64,000 nucleotides of DNA from Holacanthus passer (GCA_025331565.1 JAFREQ010000012.1:8918501-8982500); one strand, 5' to 3'; positions 13,183 through 27,000 are shown, counted from the first letter of the stretch. Notes: a model not told the origin generated them from the letters alone. Made by a program: numbers and translations.

Positions 13183-16100
13183 ATGGATCTTTTGGTGTTG
13201 GTGGCGTTCAGCTCCTGGCTTACCCCTGCGCTCGGTGAGCATCCTTTTCACTCAACGTCCAGCTGCTTTATGTTGTCTCTTTTGAAACGGACCTGTGTGA
13301 GCGTTCAGTTGCTCCCCTGTTTCTGTAGCTTTGGTTTTAAGTTCCTTTATGTTAAACAAGCTGATGTGTCTGTATAACAGGATCAGCGTTTGGCAGGGAA
13401 ATGTTTGGTAAGTTTTCCTGCATTAGAGTGATCAAAGGCAATGCATGGCCATTTGATTTCTTCATTAATTTTATTTTTTGTTTCCACTGCTCACTTATGT
13501 GGTCTGGCTGCTTGCCATGAGCTATTTTATGCTCAAATGCATATATAATGTTTTGTCTTACTATTCAATCACTATCACAGTGACATTGTTTTCAGTGTAA
13601 TTTACATTTAATATTTTCCAGTTTAAATCATTTCATGTCAGTGTTTTGCTGTGACAAAGGGTCATGTCAGAATAGTGTAAATGTTTCTTTTTCCTGCAGT
13701 TTGAATAATCAATTATTCAAACTGCTGCCAAGTTTTCCATTGTTAATGCAGGGCCTGGGCTTTTGTTCGTTTCTCTGTGCGCCCTGCATGCCATCAGCTG
13801 AGCTTGATGTTAAGCTGATTTGCCCACACTGAGGGGTTTTCTTATTTTCTCTTAGGTCTGTTAGAGTCAGACCTTGTTTTCAAAGGCTTGCAAGCACCAA
13901 TATGGTAAACTGCTTCGTAGAAGAAAAGACTAACATTAGGATTTTCTGCCTGATAATGAGGTCAAAGTTAACTCGTACTCTGCAGTAAATGGGATGTGAA
14001 GTGTGTATAATGTTTTTCAGCTCAGGCTTTCAACTGTATCATCCTCATTTGTAACAGTTCATGTCACACTTTATTCGTCAAGGACGTGGTTCTTTTTAAT
14101 CTATCAACTTTTAGCATCCAAATTTTATATTGATGAGCTGCTGGAATAAGCTGGAAAAAGGAAGACTTACACATTACTTTTTACATGATGCACACATTTA
14201 ACTGTATGCAACAGTTCAGTACAGTCAGTTTATACATAAGTCAAGTATTTGGACTGTCTGACATTTAAAACGTTGCTCACAGTCTGTCGAATATGTTAAT
14301 AAGAGCTGAAAGAAATAAGGCATTGATGCTGGGAAATGCTGCCTACAAGCACAAAAGTATTTCTGTAACCTCCAGTGTGCTACTCCAAGGTTACATTGTT
14401 CTCACTCTCTCTTTTAATTATTCTTGGTTTTCTTGATGTCACTGAACACGAGGCAGAAGTTGTGATGACAATATGCTTTCTAGCAAGATTTTAAAGACCA
14501 GAGTGTAAAGTGAATGCAGCCAACGTGTTTTTCCACATGGGAGAAGAGATGTGATCGAGCAGAGGGGGGTGTACTTTCCCACATCTATGACTTCTATTGC
14601 GCTTCTGCTGGTGGAGATTGTGACTCCTCTGGCTATTCGGCTTATTTACAGCAAGTGTTTGTGATGAAAGTCAGTTTATGTGGCAAAACAGATGTTGGGC
14701 CTCTTTGTGACCCTAAGGATCTTTTGAAGCTATTTCTGCCAGCTTCATGATTTCTATAATTATTACTTCCTCTAGGATTATGTAACACTTTCACATAAAC
14801 ACAAGGGTTTGATACTCACCTTTTTGGCCTCTCTGGAGAGTGAATTTGCCCAGCTACGGTCAATTTTGCCATTTGCTGATATGCACTTACACCACCATGT
14901 GAATGTCTTAATGGTTGTGCTTCTTTCTTCACAGCTTCAGCTGCAGTGGCAGATAAGAACAAGGGTGGGTATTATTTGAACAGACGCTTAGAAAAGTTAA
15001 ATTAAGATAAGCCACACACTCGTTTTAGCATGTAAATTGGCACCAGCGTCAAAACCAGCTAAGATGAATGACTGAGTCCCTAAAATTGCTGAATAGCTGT
15101 CACATCACGAGTGCTCTCTGAAGTGTGTCAGTGGGTAAATCTGCTTCTCATTTGTTCCCTCTCTCTGTTCTCTCCCACCAGACTATGACAGTGATTTTCA
15201 TTACGGTGAGTGCTGAACAGATGGACGTGGTCTTTTTAATGGCCGACCAGCTCCACAGGAAACATCTGGGAGGTCGAGACGAGTTGGCATTTTCCACTTG
15301 TTTTTCTGAGTGTTGGAAAACGTTCACCCCAAAGGCCAAGCTTCTGGAGTAGTCCCACTGCAAATACTTCTAATCCTGTCCAGTGTGTTGCAGGCCAGAA
15401 TTTTTAATCCATCCAAGGCAACAAAGTGCACAGAAAGACTCAAAATTATGACTGTATTTTATGGAAACTACCATCCTTTCTGTACTTGTTATTTTTCACT
15501 TTATTTGGGGAATAAACAACCACTCTCTTATTGGAAGAACACTAAAGAAATGGGGTTTCCTCAGGAGCCCCCAAGATATTAACAGGCATAAGCAAGAAAA
15601 AATGTATTTCTGTTAAAATTCTGTTTATTATTTTCTGACTTTTATTTATTTTGTATTTTTTTCTTGTGAAGGTCTTGGCACTTTCACCTCCTCGGGCCTC
15701 TAAAAATCCTTAAATAGACAACCTTAGAAGGAAAAAAATTACCCTTTAGTCAAAGTGTTTACAAGTACCTCATTTTAAGGGAAGCGAAAAGGTTGAGAAC
15801 CGGTGCACTGAAGAATTGATGATTCCTGCTGGCAGCTAGAAAACTTTGAGACAGTATGCAGTTTTTGCACTTTCTTCACTTAAAAAAACACTTGATTAAG
15901 GCAGAAAAAAACATGTATTGCAGTCAAGGTTATTTGCTATGGTCATGCAAATGCCTGCAGTCAGTTGCCATCTTACTTGATAACCAGCTAACTAGACTAG
16001 GCAGTGCTTGATGCATGTAAACAAAGCTCCTATTTGTATCAGTAAACAGTAAGTGATGTTATTCCAGTTGGAAGACTGTAGGGTTACGTAACCTAAAACA

Positions 16101-18582
16101 AGCTGACCCTGTCCCACACTCACTGCTGCCTGCCTTGATTTTCTTGTGGTTGATGGAAACACAAACTGTTCCTTTGCAACATGTTTACGAGTCACACTGC
16201 TCCTGCACAGTTTTACACAGTCTTACTGGGACAGACAACAACAGATTTGATGTTGACCTTAGTATTTACAGTTTTGGTGACTGCAGCTCACAAGAATTTG
16301 TGGTGTCCCAACGTGACCATTAGGGGGCTGCAGAATATTTCTGCAATGCTGCTCTTGAATCAAAATGTGGTTAAAGGCCCCACAAAAGGCTTCTGAATTC
16401 ATAGTAGTTTGAATGTCTAAACAAAGTTTGACCCTTAACTCTTGCAAGCACTAAAAAGTACTCTTTTTTTCATTTCAGATTACGAATCTCTGAGAATCGG
16501 TGGCCTGGTTTTCGCAGTGGTTCTTTTCCTCATGGGTATCGCCCTCATTGTCAGTAAGTGTTAAGCACACAGCAGAGATGCAATGCCGAGCGTCAGTGTC
16601 ACCTAACTGTGATCCCACGATGTGTGAGTTGACCTCACAGTCTCCCAGATTCATGCGCTGCTGCAAAACAAGCAGGCTTGTGTCTCTCTCAGATGTCTGG
16701 AAGGGAGGCACACTGAACCTCCCTGCACAATCTCAGCACTCAATGCTCTCATGAGCCGTGTATCGCAGCAATTTGCCCTTTATACCTTATCCCTTTCCTC
16801 ACTCCCAGTGTCCTTCCAAGGTTCCTCCTCCTACCTGCCAGCACACGCTGTTAATGCCAGTGGCAGCCCTGAAACCAAAACCAACCAATAAATAATTCAT
16901 TGGAACCCACACACTCTGCCACACTCGCGCTCTGCCTCTGTTAGTCAAGACCACTGTGGATTCCTCACTGTACTCTATGAAGAAATATGTGTCAGGCTTT
17001 ATTTTAGAAGGAAGTGGTGGTCATATTAAATTCAGCAAATATAATGAAAACTTTAAACTCAGTATATTTTAACATAAATTGTTTTTTAAAGGTACATCTG
17101 TTATCTAAATGTAAGCAGGATCAGCACCTGAAATCACCATTAAATTACTTGACAGGTCATTAAATACACAGATTGAACAGTTTAATGTTTTCTTTTTGTT
17201 CCATGTTTGTTTACATGTGTAATATTTATAAGCGTTAAACCAAATCTTTTGTCCAATTTTCAACTTAAATTGCATCTCTGAATATACTTCAACTAGATAC
17301 TTTTTTAGCATTTAAGAGTATTTAGTATTTATAAGATACTGCATATCTGATCAAAGAAAGATGTTGATTTAATAAGCGCTGGTGAAGATGTGACATCAAA
17401 TGCTCCCAGGGGCAGAGGCAAGTCTTCCAGGAAGAGTATAAAAGAGAACATAAAGAGAGCAAACCCTGGAAGTTTATTGTTTGCTATATAAGATATTGCA
17501 TTTGGAATAAAAAAAAAATCGATGGCAGTAGGCAGTCTTTGGCGCCCCCTTGTGTCAAAGTGAGTGAATAAAGGATGAGTGTTGTCTTTCAAGATGCTCA
17601 CAGCTTTATTCTTAGCCCTGCAGTATGTAGGTCACAGCCTGGTCTGGGGTTTCCCACCTATTTTGCTGGACACATCAACTTATCTAATATTATATATATA
17701 TATAACATTAAAATATGTGACCCTGCTCAGACTCCAAATATGCTGAGCCAGTCTGTGGGCCAAATAGGCCGCTTCACCTCAGGTTTCATCCTTCAGTCGG
17801 AGGCCAAATATGCACTGCATCAGCTGTCTATTACATTTATAGGCAAACTGAAGTGGGTCGAAATTACATAACAAAAAAGTGAAACTCTTTTGAAGACTTG
17901 CACATAATGTAAGTGCTACCATCTGGAAGCTATTCAACATACTGACTCCTGTATAGTTAAACATCAGAATTTTTAGTGACAAGGCTGACAAAAGAAGAGG
18001 TTGCTCCAAGCTTTGGTAGGTGTATGAATACAGTCTTGACTTCATTAGGCCTCCCAAGGTTCAAGACTGTATTCGTGCACCTACCAAGGCTTGGAGCAAC
18101 CTCTTCTTTTGTCAGCCTGTGGGATCCCTGTTACATTCTTTCATTAAGTTCACGTCCCTTTTGTGGCAGTTTTAAACGTGTTTAATACATTTTTGTGTGT
18201 GTTTTTCCCCCCGAAAAACCAGGCAGAAAATGTACCTGTTCAAAGAGTGACAAGTCAAGGTAAGTTAAGCCAAAGTCAGATAAAAAATAAATCAGGCCCT
18301 TATCTGTACAAATGTAAAACATTAAACATTTTAAAAACATTTTCTTGTAGGAGCCCCTTAATTCATTTTGCATGCAATAGTAAAATTGCAGTGTTTCACT
18401 CTGTGTTCTTTTTCCAGATCAAGGGGTCCGGATGGGGAATCAGGACTTCCAAGAGGTTAATAGTTTTCTGACTTCAAAAATAATAACTAGGATTGTTAAA
18501 TGCCTATCAAATATATTACTATTTATTGATTTTATATATATATATTACAAAACACTAATCTAAAGATCTCTCCACAGTTTAG
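13183..18582 (+). CDS. FXYD-domain ion transport regulator with signal peptide
   Basis: Coding exons: 13183-13234, 13381-13407, 14935-14964, 15182-15205, 16479-16553, 18223-18259, 18418-18455, 18578-18582 (stop TAG). The product is 95 residues. FXYD proteins are small type I membrane proteins that bind the Na,K-ATPase alpha subunit and tune its ion affinity. Residues 1-18 (MDLLVLVAFSSWLTPALG) look like a signal peptide. The signature DFHYDYESL lies just before one membrane span (GGLVFAVVLFLMGIALIV), followed by the conserved S-R-K-C-x-C. The usual Pro before the FXYD Phe is Asp here. Three exons are only 24-30 bases, typical of this family. The short basic tail ends GLPRV; a 3' untranslated intron may follow at about 18615. 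Subtype (1, 3, 6 or 7) is not decided. The introns contain no other gene but hold the 17982-18118 hairpin. Confidence 0.85.
17982..18118 (+). repeat. 137-bp near-perfect hairpin in an FXYD intron
   Basis: The arms 17982-18039 and 18061-18118 (58 bases each) are reverse complements except at three positions: 18012/18088, 18023/18077 and 18025/18075. In a plus-strand RNA all three are U-G pairs, so the stem would be unbroken with a 21-base loop (18040-18060). It lies in the intron 16554-18222 of a plus-strand gene. It could be a recent palindromic MITE, an inverted duplication or a hairpin RNA source. Confidence 0.9.
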
Positions 18583-18936
18583 TAAACACAGAGGCAAAGA
18601 GCGGTGGAGATCTGGTAAGTGTCTGACAAACATCTCTGAATCTATTTCGTGCAAAAGGAAACAGAAAGAGATCAAACTTACCTTCTTCCTCTTCTCCACA
18701 GTGTTGCTGACTGTTGCCATTAGGTGGCAGCAAATACTTTGATCACAGCTGAGGACAATCTTTCCATGAACACATGAAGCTTCCTTCAATTTCATTATGT
18801 TATTGTGCTCCTTTTTTTTTCCTTTTTTAAATCTTTTTATCATCAATGACTGTCACTAGATAATGTGCCAACTTTATATGGCGGCAATTGTGTGATTATC
18901 GTTTGTATTTTTGTGACATTCAGATTGATGCAAAAT

Positions 18937-18942
18937 AATAAA
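18937..18942 (+). promoter_or_regulatory. Polyadenylation signal of the first FXYD gene
   Basis: AATAAA lies about 350 bases after the stop codon and is followed by a T-rich tract. It is the likely 3' end of the transcript. Confidence 0.55.
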
Positions 18943-19027
18943 GCAAATGTTTGAACCAACTGTTTCCTTCTTTTGTTTTTCATGCATCATTATTTCCTTT
19001 TCTGTGCCATTAGAAGTACACCAGTGA

Positions 19028-19162
19028 ACAGCCCTCTATTATGCTGCACTCCTGCTTCTGCTGACACTGCAGTCAGTTCGGTTACACATGCAGTAGTAAC
19101 TACCAGCAGCGGGAGTGTGAATGATTTATGTGCTGCATTGTGCAGCACTGAGAGAGGGCTGT
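19028..19162. repeat. Small imperfect inverted repeat between the FXYD genes
   Basis: ACAGCCCTCT (19028-19037) pairs with AGAGGGCTGT (19153-19162), and TGCTGCAC (19042-19049) pairs with its complement near 19140-19147. The arms are interrupted. It may be a short non-autonomous element. Confidence 0.35.
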
Positions 19163-19499
19163 CTTTAAAGAAATGGACTTAATTTTACCTATCTCTGTGT
19201 TCACTGCTGTTCATTGGCACATTTTCCACCGTAGTGAGTCTGGCAGCCTGTGCAAATGTAAAAGCTGCATATGTAGGCTATATTTTCTCCCTGGAGTTGC
19301 AGGAGCAGGTTGACTGCACTGCACAAAAGGCAACACATGCGACAGAAAATGGTGCATATTGAGCATGCACACACACGTTCATTAAAAAGAAATGTTCAGC
19401 TGATAAGTACGAAGGAATATTGGAGCAAAAGCCTTTATTCTTAAATCCAAAATATCTTCATTTTTCATTCAAACAACCCCTCCACCACCATCCTACATG

Positions 19500-19501
<2 letters not shown>

Positions 19502-19540
<39 letters not shown>
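19502..19540. repeat. CA dinucleotide microsatellite
   Basis: About 19 uninterrupted CA units, upstream of the second FXYD gene. Confidence 0.98.
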
Positions 19541-19541
<1 letters not shown>

Positions 19542-19857
19542 GCACTGACTGTATGGTTGACTGTAGTTTAATTGTCACATCTACTTTGTAGTGACATTAC
19601 ATTAGCTGTTCACCCTACTATTCATTCCAACTTTCTGGGTGCCTCACAGTTCACCTCCTGGCAGATTTGTCTCCATGGGAAGCCCCCAACCACTGTGAAT
19701 GCAATGTCTCTCTGTGGCCACCAGAGGGTCCCTGCTGAGTTTCCAGTGAAGCTTCTGAATCAGCTCCTGTTCAGCTGCATCCAACCTGAAACTGCAACCC
19801 AGCAACCTGCTAAACTATCTGGGAGCCAGAGCTCTTCTACATCTCCACAGTGCAGCC

Positions 19858-21918
19858 ATGGCCACCACAGGTTTGAATGTTTCTTCTTCTTTTATTAAGG
19901 CTGTAACATGCATTTGTAAGAATTTAAAGCTTTACAGGTTGTTTGAGTTGAGAGAAAATACTTTTTTGGTTATTATATATGTGATATCATTCAATTTGGA
20001 CTAATGAATGAATTGTATTATTTTCATACCTTTCTTTGTGTAGTTTTGTGTCCTGCTGTTTTGTTGCAACAGTGCCAGTTTCCTGCTGATGCATGGATCA
20101 GGCTTATAACAAAGGAAGTTCTTTAGCAAACTCCTCATTGGGATGAATGAATAAAGATCACTAATAATGATTAGCACTTGTTTCTCTTAAACTGAGCAGC
20201 CTTTGTGTTTGAAAGAAACACAAACTGCCTGCTCAGCCACTTGGGAGTGAGTGTTCAGCAACATGCGAGCCGCATTATTGACGCCCAGATATCCCAACAA
20301 GCTGCCACAAACTGCAGCCTGATACACACTCATATGTGTAAGAAAAATCACTGCACCGGTCAAAAGTAGGAATCTTTCTTAACAGTGCAGCATTAAAACT
20401 TGCTCTAAATCACCTTTCAACTACTTCTTAACATTCAAGCTCTGTCTTTCTGGGATGCTGGGATGATACCCCTGTATCCTGCTGCTGGCTTGTAACCCAC
20501 TTTTTCTTGGTGCATCTTTTTCTGCTGAGCAAAGATGCTGCATTGAGCTCCTCTCAGTGGAGAAAAAAAAATACTCCCGAGGAGTTGTGGAGCCAAGCCT
20601 GCAGATCTGAAGAGCTGCAAACCTTGCTGTCCACGGTGCTGGACTGAACACACACCCTCAAAGCTTATTGCTGTCTTTGGTGCTGATGTTTATGAGGCTC
20701 AATAGCTGACCAGACTCTTTCTTTGCAGAAACAATGTTTCCAGACCGAAGTGACTTTGATTATGGTAAGATTTACTCCATCATTAAAAAAATCAAAAGCA
20801 CAATGTTTAACATGCTGAATTTTCTACTTCTCACTGCAGTATGTCTAAGCTCATCATAAAGTCCAGGGTTTGCTTGGTTAAGCCCCGTATGGTTTTGTCC
20901 TCTGTAGATTATGAGACACTGCGGACCACAGGGGTTATCCTCGCTGTTATTATGTTTGTCTCTGGCATTTTAATAGCCCTGAGTAAGTTAAGACTTTATC
21001 TCACATATCACTTAAATGCAGAGGTTGTATAAATTTACATAAGCACTTTTGCCTTGTAACTAATCTATCATTCCTCAAACAGGTAAAAAATTCACAAAAT
21101 GTCTAAAATCCTCATCCAAGTAAGAGTTGTGCCAAGCTTAGTGGATGATCTGCCTATGCATGCTGTATGACTTTGACTTGAAGGGGATACCCGACCAGTG
21201 TGGAAAAATATCTTATCCAGTATTGTTCTTTGACTAAAACTGAGTTTCCCACATCTTTTTCCAATCCCTGCCCTGGATGCCTCTTCTCTAAATGCCCCCT
21301 CCCTGTTCTGCATACAAAACCCAAAACACACTTCCAACACATTAAAGAGTTTACATAGAACCTCGTGTGACGAATCACATGTGGGTTGTGCTTTCATGTC
21401 GTCTTTATCTCAGTGCTTGCTCTTTCTAAAATGTATGAATCACACTCCTCATGTGTTGGCAGTGAGTGGGCAGTGTGTATTCTCAGTTGATCGCATGCTG
21501 CTTGTATGGCAAGAGAAGAAGAAAGACGAGAGCTGCTGTTTGAGCAGGACGAAAAGCTGCATTTTGGTCTATTATGCCTCAATTTCCTCCGAACTCTGTG
21601 GCTTCAACTGTTTTTGGACTTCATAATCCTGATAATGGACACATTTGATCAAATCCAACTCCAAGCTTAAGTTGTGGCCACAGTTTTCAAACTATATTTC
21701 ATAATCAATAATGTTAATGGCTTTAAAAAAAATACAAATATTTACTAATTTCCTCCCTTTTTTCCATTTGCAGTTCCAGCTCTTCTGGTACCCAAATTCC
21801 AAAAACAGAGGGTAAGTTCACTACTGTTTGTGCTCATTTAGTGCTTAAATGAAATGACTTTATTTTTAATCTTTCATTTCTTTCCTTTTCTTTTGCAGTG
21901 CCTCCTCAAACTGTATAA
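19858..21918 (+). CDS. fxyd7: FXYD7-like ion transport regulator without signal peptide
   Basis: Coding exons: 19858-19870, 20729-20764, 20908-20982, 21083-21119, 21774-21811, 21899-21918 (stop TAA), giving 72 residues. The protein starts MATTETMFPDRSDFDYDYE, so it has no signal peptide. The FXYD signature (FDYD) is followed by one span (VILAVIMFVSGILIAL) and S-K-K. Among known FXYDs, FXYD7 lacks a cleaved signal and begins MAT, and its span sequence resembles this one; FXYD2 is the other candidate. The expected role is modulation of the Na,K-ATPase in the plasma membrane. The 75-, 37- and 38-base exons match those of the neighbouring FXYD gene exactly in length and phase, showing tandem paralogy. 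The tail is rich in Ser (KSSSNSSSSGT) and ends PPQTV. Confidence 0.8.
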
Positions 21919-22272
21919 AAAATGTAGAATATACTTGAAAGAGAGGAAGTCGTCACAGGAGCCACGCCAGCGAATACACACCATGGCCATTCCTCTTATG
22001 GCTAATATACCTCTGTCAGCTGGATGATCAAGAAATGGGTTTTCTCAGCCAGGTTTCACTGAGTGTCCCACTGAAGTCTGTAAAAACTGAGCACAATATC
22101 TATAGATTGTGTGAGTGTTGGGATTAAAGGCTTATCTAAGACAAAAAAATACTCTGAACCATAACATGATAAGGTACTTTTAACCAAACAAATACCACAA
22201 CTGTTATCTCTTACTTACATTTTACTCCTGTGAATCAATACATATAAAAGCATGATTAAATATTTATGGACA

Positions 22273-22278
22273 AATAAA
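22273..22278 (+). promoter_or_regulatory. Polyadenylation signal of the FXYD7-like gene
   Basis: AATAAA lies about 355 bases after the stop codon. It is the best candidate 3' end. Confidence 0.5.
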
Positions 22279-22279
22279 A

Positions 22280-24024
22280 TCTTCGGATTGAAACAAAGAG
22301 ATGCATGCACTGATCCATTGGAACAGTTTGCCTCTATTTTTCTTCATTTCTGTTGATATCCAGCTCGCTGGGCCTCTTAAGAAAGCTAAAAGAAATAGCA
22401 TGACAAAATAATGAAGAAACCAATAAATACAGTCGACCAAATACAGCATATAACAGCAATATCTCAACTGAAATTGAAAGACAACGCTCAGTAATGTATT
22501 TCATTTTAAAAATGCTTTGATAAATATAGCAATGAATGAAATATGTATTAAAGTGTTGATTTCTTCTGTTTTTATTTAAGGCAAAGGTATCAAAATGAAA
22601 TAATTGTCTGTAACAATGAGACCAGTTTCAAATAAAGGTCTTGTCTACTCAACATGATTTTATCAATCTCTTTGGTAATCTGATAATAATCCAAATGAAG
22701 AATTATGTTTTTGAAAAGATCCAAGGTCAAGTGAATGTAATGTAGAAAAAAAATATCATCATGCTGTTTATGACATATGACATTGATTTTTCCTTTGTGC
22801 TTCACAGGAATTTACAATGTCTAATAACAGAGATGACACATCAGTGAGAGACAGCTCAAACTTTATTTATCACTCAAACTACAGTCAAAACCAGATCTCA
22901 TTTCACCTATGACTAAGGGTCGCTGTAAATGTCGGTGGAAATTGAGCTTGATAAATAAATAATCCTTAAGTGTGACTGTTGTAGACACAGCTTTCTAGTG
23001 GGACGTTGTATTTTCCATCCTGCTAATATATGTAGCAAAATTAGATGGGACTGTTCAAGGGTGCCCTGAACATCAAAACAATAGGATGGAACTTTTTAAA
23101 TACAGTGTTATTGTACTTTTATTCATGACTCATGACTAAAATGTACAGACAATTTGTCATCGCACTTACTCATGTAATGTCTCCGTGATAAGAAGATTCT
23201 CTGCCATCAGTTTCAATACATAATAGTTTTACACAGTAAAGTTTCTTTTTCCACAATGAAATAAATTGTACCTGAGGTTACACACGTAAGTATGATGCAC
23301 ACAGAAAGAAAGTTAAATTATAGAATAGACTATTCTCACTTTGAACACATGCATTCTTAACACAGCACACATGCTGACTGAAATCAAAACCATCACTCAG
23401 TGTATCAATATGATAACATCATGATGGGGACTTTTGACAAGAGACTCAGAGGGGTTTCAGGGACATTGTCCTGGAGGTCATACAAACAATTTCATAGAAA
23501 TCAACATTAAACTGGGAGTGTGACCTATTAGGAAAATGAATATTACTCCACCTTCCACAGCACCTTCTCCTTTTTGAAGATAACTAATGCTCTTCATTCC
23601 TGTTCATTTAAAGGCTTTCATTTCAAAATGTTAAATATCCATTTTGACCAAAATAAATACATAAATTAAAGTGTCTCTCATAGTCAGTTTGAAAAAAAAT
23701 ACATGCCAATTTTTCAGCAACAACAGGAGCTTGATGGAGAATATCACATTTTGGAATGAAATGCTTCGCCTACACATCAATACTTCAGCCGGTGTAGAAA
23801 AATAAATAAAGCATTTTTACAGACACCAAATCGCAGGTAATTTAAGCATTAAAGCATCATTTGCCTAATGTGAATCATATCTAGAGATTAATATGCTAAA
23901 CTAGTTTGTTAACAATATATAGGCCAGAGACTCCCAATAACCACATAACAATAAATCCCCTTGTCAACAGAGGCAACATGTTAAAGACTCATTCCCTCCA
24001 AATGGGGATTACAAGTGATTCAAA
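22280..24024. other. Convergent intergenic region and likely nfkbid 3' UTR
   Basis: The plus-strand FXYD7-like gene ends on the left and the minus-strand nfkbid on the right. TTTATT at about 22862-22867 is AATAAA on the minus strand and could end an nfkbid 3' UTR of about 1.15 kb. The region is AT-rich. No coding exon or RNA gene was recognised. Confidence 0.4.
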
Positions 24025-27000
24025 TCATTCCTGGTCCTGCAAGGACACGATACGTCGACGAGAGGAGGCGCTTCGTTTCTTCAGCATGAGCTTGAGCTAT
24101 AAATGAAAAGAAAAATTAAGATGATTGATTGAAACCATAAGACTAAGCAGTGTGGATGTGCCTGGCTGTTGGCTCACCTGCTCTCCCTGGAGGCCGCTCT
24201 GCAGCAGGTGAGCCGGCTGGTCGTTCTCCAGGTTGCGGATACTGGGATCAGCTCCTCTGCTCAGCAGCAGCCGCAGGATCTCCGCCTGGTGGGGGCTAAC
24301 GTGGAGGCCAGCTGCCATGTGTAAAGCCGTGTGGCCGTGAGCCTGTGGCAAAAAGGGCAAACGCAGCATGACTCAGACGGTTTACAGTCAGGTGTAAATA
24401 TCTGTGCATACACATGAACCCACAAACACATGCATGTTTAAAATTCAGCTCTGAGTGTTGTGTCAGTGCACAACTCACTTTCATGTTGACAAAGTCTTTC
24501 ATGTTCGGCAGGGGAATCCTCAGCAGATAACGCACCAGATCAATGTTCCCCTCCTTTACAGCCAAGTGCAGCACAGTCTTGTTACTTTTGATTTCCTAGA
24601 ATTGGAGAGTTGGAAGTGACAGAAAAAATAATGAAACCACAAGTCAGAGTGAGGCGTTCAAGAAAGGGAACAAAAAAGCGAGAGTGGGGAGGGGGTGATG
24701 GCTCCAACTATGACATCATCATGCTTAGATAAAACCTGGGCACTTCCCCTATGAACTCTTAACATGACTCAAAGGTCAGGGTTTAGCATGATGGGCTTTG
24801 ATGCTTCTGCACCTGATTGCTGATCCCACCGGTTGCTAATCTGCTCATTCATCCATTCATCTTTTAGTTTTCCGTGACACATCTGTGGAGGCCTATTTCT
24901 TATCAGAAATGACATTCAGAAACGGGAGAGAGCTGTACTGTACCTGGCTGAGCAGGGACGCCCCAGTACCGAGGAGCATCTGCACACAGGAGAGCTTCTC
25001 CGCTGCCTTGGTCTGAAGATTAACATCTACCAGCCCACTGCTGGACAAAGCCTTCATGGTGACACTGTGAGAAATGGCTGCACAGTGCAGAGGAGTCATA
25101 CCTGGGGTGAAGAAGAAGACACATGGAACATGAGTTAAGACTCTAATGTTTTTGATTTGATACTGAAAACCTGGTCCACATTATAACGTAGATCATTTAG
25201 ATATTACTAACAGTTAGTGAAACATGAAATTACCTTCAAAATTACGGGCCTCCAGGTTGACAGCTGGCCTGCTAGACAGAATTGCCTGCAAAAAAAAAAA
25301 AAAAATCATTGTTAACATCTGCTCTGCATATCCAGCTTTTCCGACCCGTTGTGATAGTCATAGTAATGAGTAATCCCTTTACCTGCAGAACCCCAGGTAA
25401 GCCATAGTGTGCAGCCAGATGAAGGGCAGTTTGTCCTTTCACATCACAGGCATTGATGTCTGCTCCTAATGACAGCAGATCTTGCACAATCTCTGACTGG
25501 TTCGCCGTCACCGCCACCAGTAAAGCAGTCTGCGCAAGCACACACACTTTATTGTGAGGATTTATGATCCTGTGCTTACGTTTGTGATTAAAAAAAAAAA
25601 AAAATTGATCACACTTTTGGAGATGTGTATTTTTTTTTTCATACCTTTCCCTTGTGTTCCTTGGCATCAAGCCTGCCCACATCCCTCAGCCTCTCTGCAG
25701 CAGCGAAGGCACACTCCCTGAGTCCCTTGGCAGTGTAGATGTGCAGGATGCTAACAGAACAAGAGCACATGGTAAATGAGAGTGAAATGAGGCTGGAAAT
25801 TTGCAGTAATCCCTTCGACCAATTTCACACTAATTTCCTTTTACATGAATTTGTCTTTCTGTTTTATTTGAGTTTCTAATCATCAAGCAAGACTGGCTGA
25901 CTCACTGACGTTTTTTGGGTTACTTAATCTTACTAGGATTACCAAACTGCACACGTGGCTCTCACTTTTAGCTCACGACTGAAAACGAAACTCCTATGGA
26001 AGTAAATACATTGGGTGCTCGCATGTATTCGCACAACACAGTATTGTCAGCAGGGGAGGTTTAAATAAGCCCAGAAAGACAAGGTGCATGGTTGTGAATC
26101 TTTTTTTCACAAAATATGCTGAATAGGTAACAGGTGAAAGTAGTTTGTTGTGTGTGTGTGTCTGTGTGTATTAACAGCGTAATCTTGCAATATATGATCT
26201 CAGAGACAAATTAGAGGGTCCATGTTCATTCACTCACGTGTCTCCGTCTTCATCCTGCCTGGTGGCTCTGCTGTAGTCCATTCCGCTCAGCAGCATCCTT
26301 GCCTCTTCCAGCTTGGTGGCGTCCATCGACGAGCCAAAACTCAGCTGTGTCTGACCAGGACCCAGAAGTGACCAAGACGAAGCCATGCTGGGATCTGCAA
26401 CTGTCATCGGGCACTAGAATACAGGATGTCAAACCAGCAACTTAAAGGCACGATCACACACTTACAGACAAAGAGAACGTGTTTGTAGAGTGGATTTCTC
26501 TTACATATGTCTGCGGCATTGTATCTTCATATCCCTGCTGCTGTGTGTATTCAGATGGCATTGGGAGGCTGTAGGCTGCGGCATAGCTGGATCCTGGATG
26601 GCTGGGGTAGTAGCTGAGTGTCGACTCTGGTGCTGGAGCCCACTGCTCGTAGCTCACTGCCATTTCTGAGTAGCTGCCTGATGCACCTAGAACATTGTGT
26701 TCAAGATCAAATGATTAAAAGAAAAAGTGGGGTAATATTCTACATTTGTATTATTGTTAACAAATCCCATGAAGAGACCAAAGCCATATATTCTAACCAT
26801 GTGTCTCTCAGTACTTTCTGACTTCCCTGTCCAGTATGTGACTCTCAGTTCACACTTTCTTCTTAAATCATTTCTTAAATCAAATGGGCACAGTAGCTTT
26901 GCATAGAGTTCTATGGCACAGTCCTATAAGCTATATCAGGCTTTATGCTTGTTGGCATCGATTCATTTTTAGTTTTGGTTTCTTATTGGATTTGTTTAAA

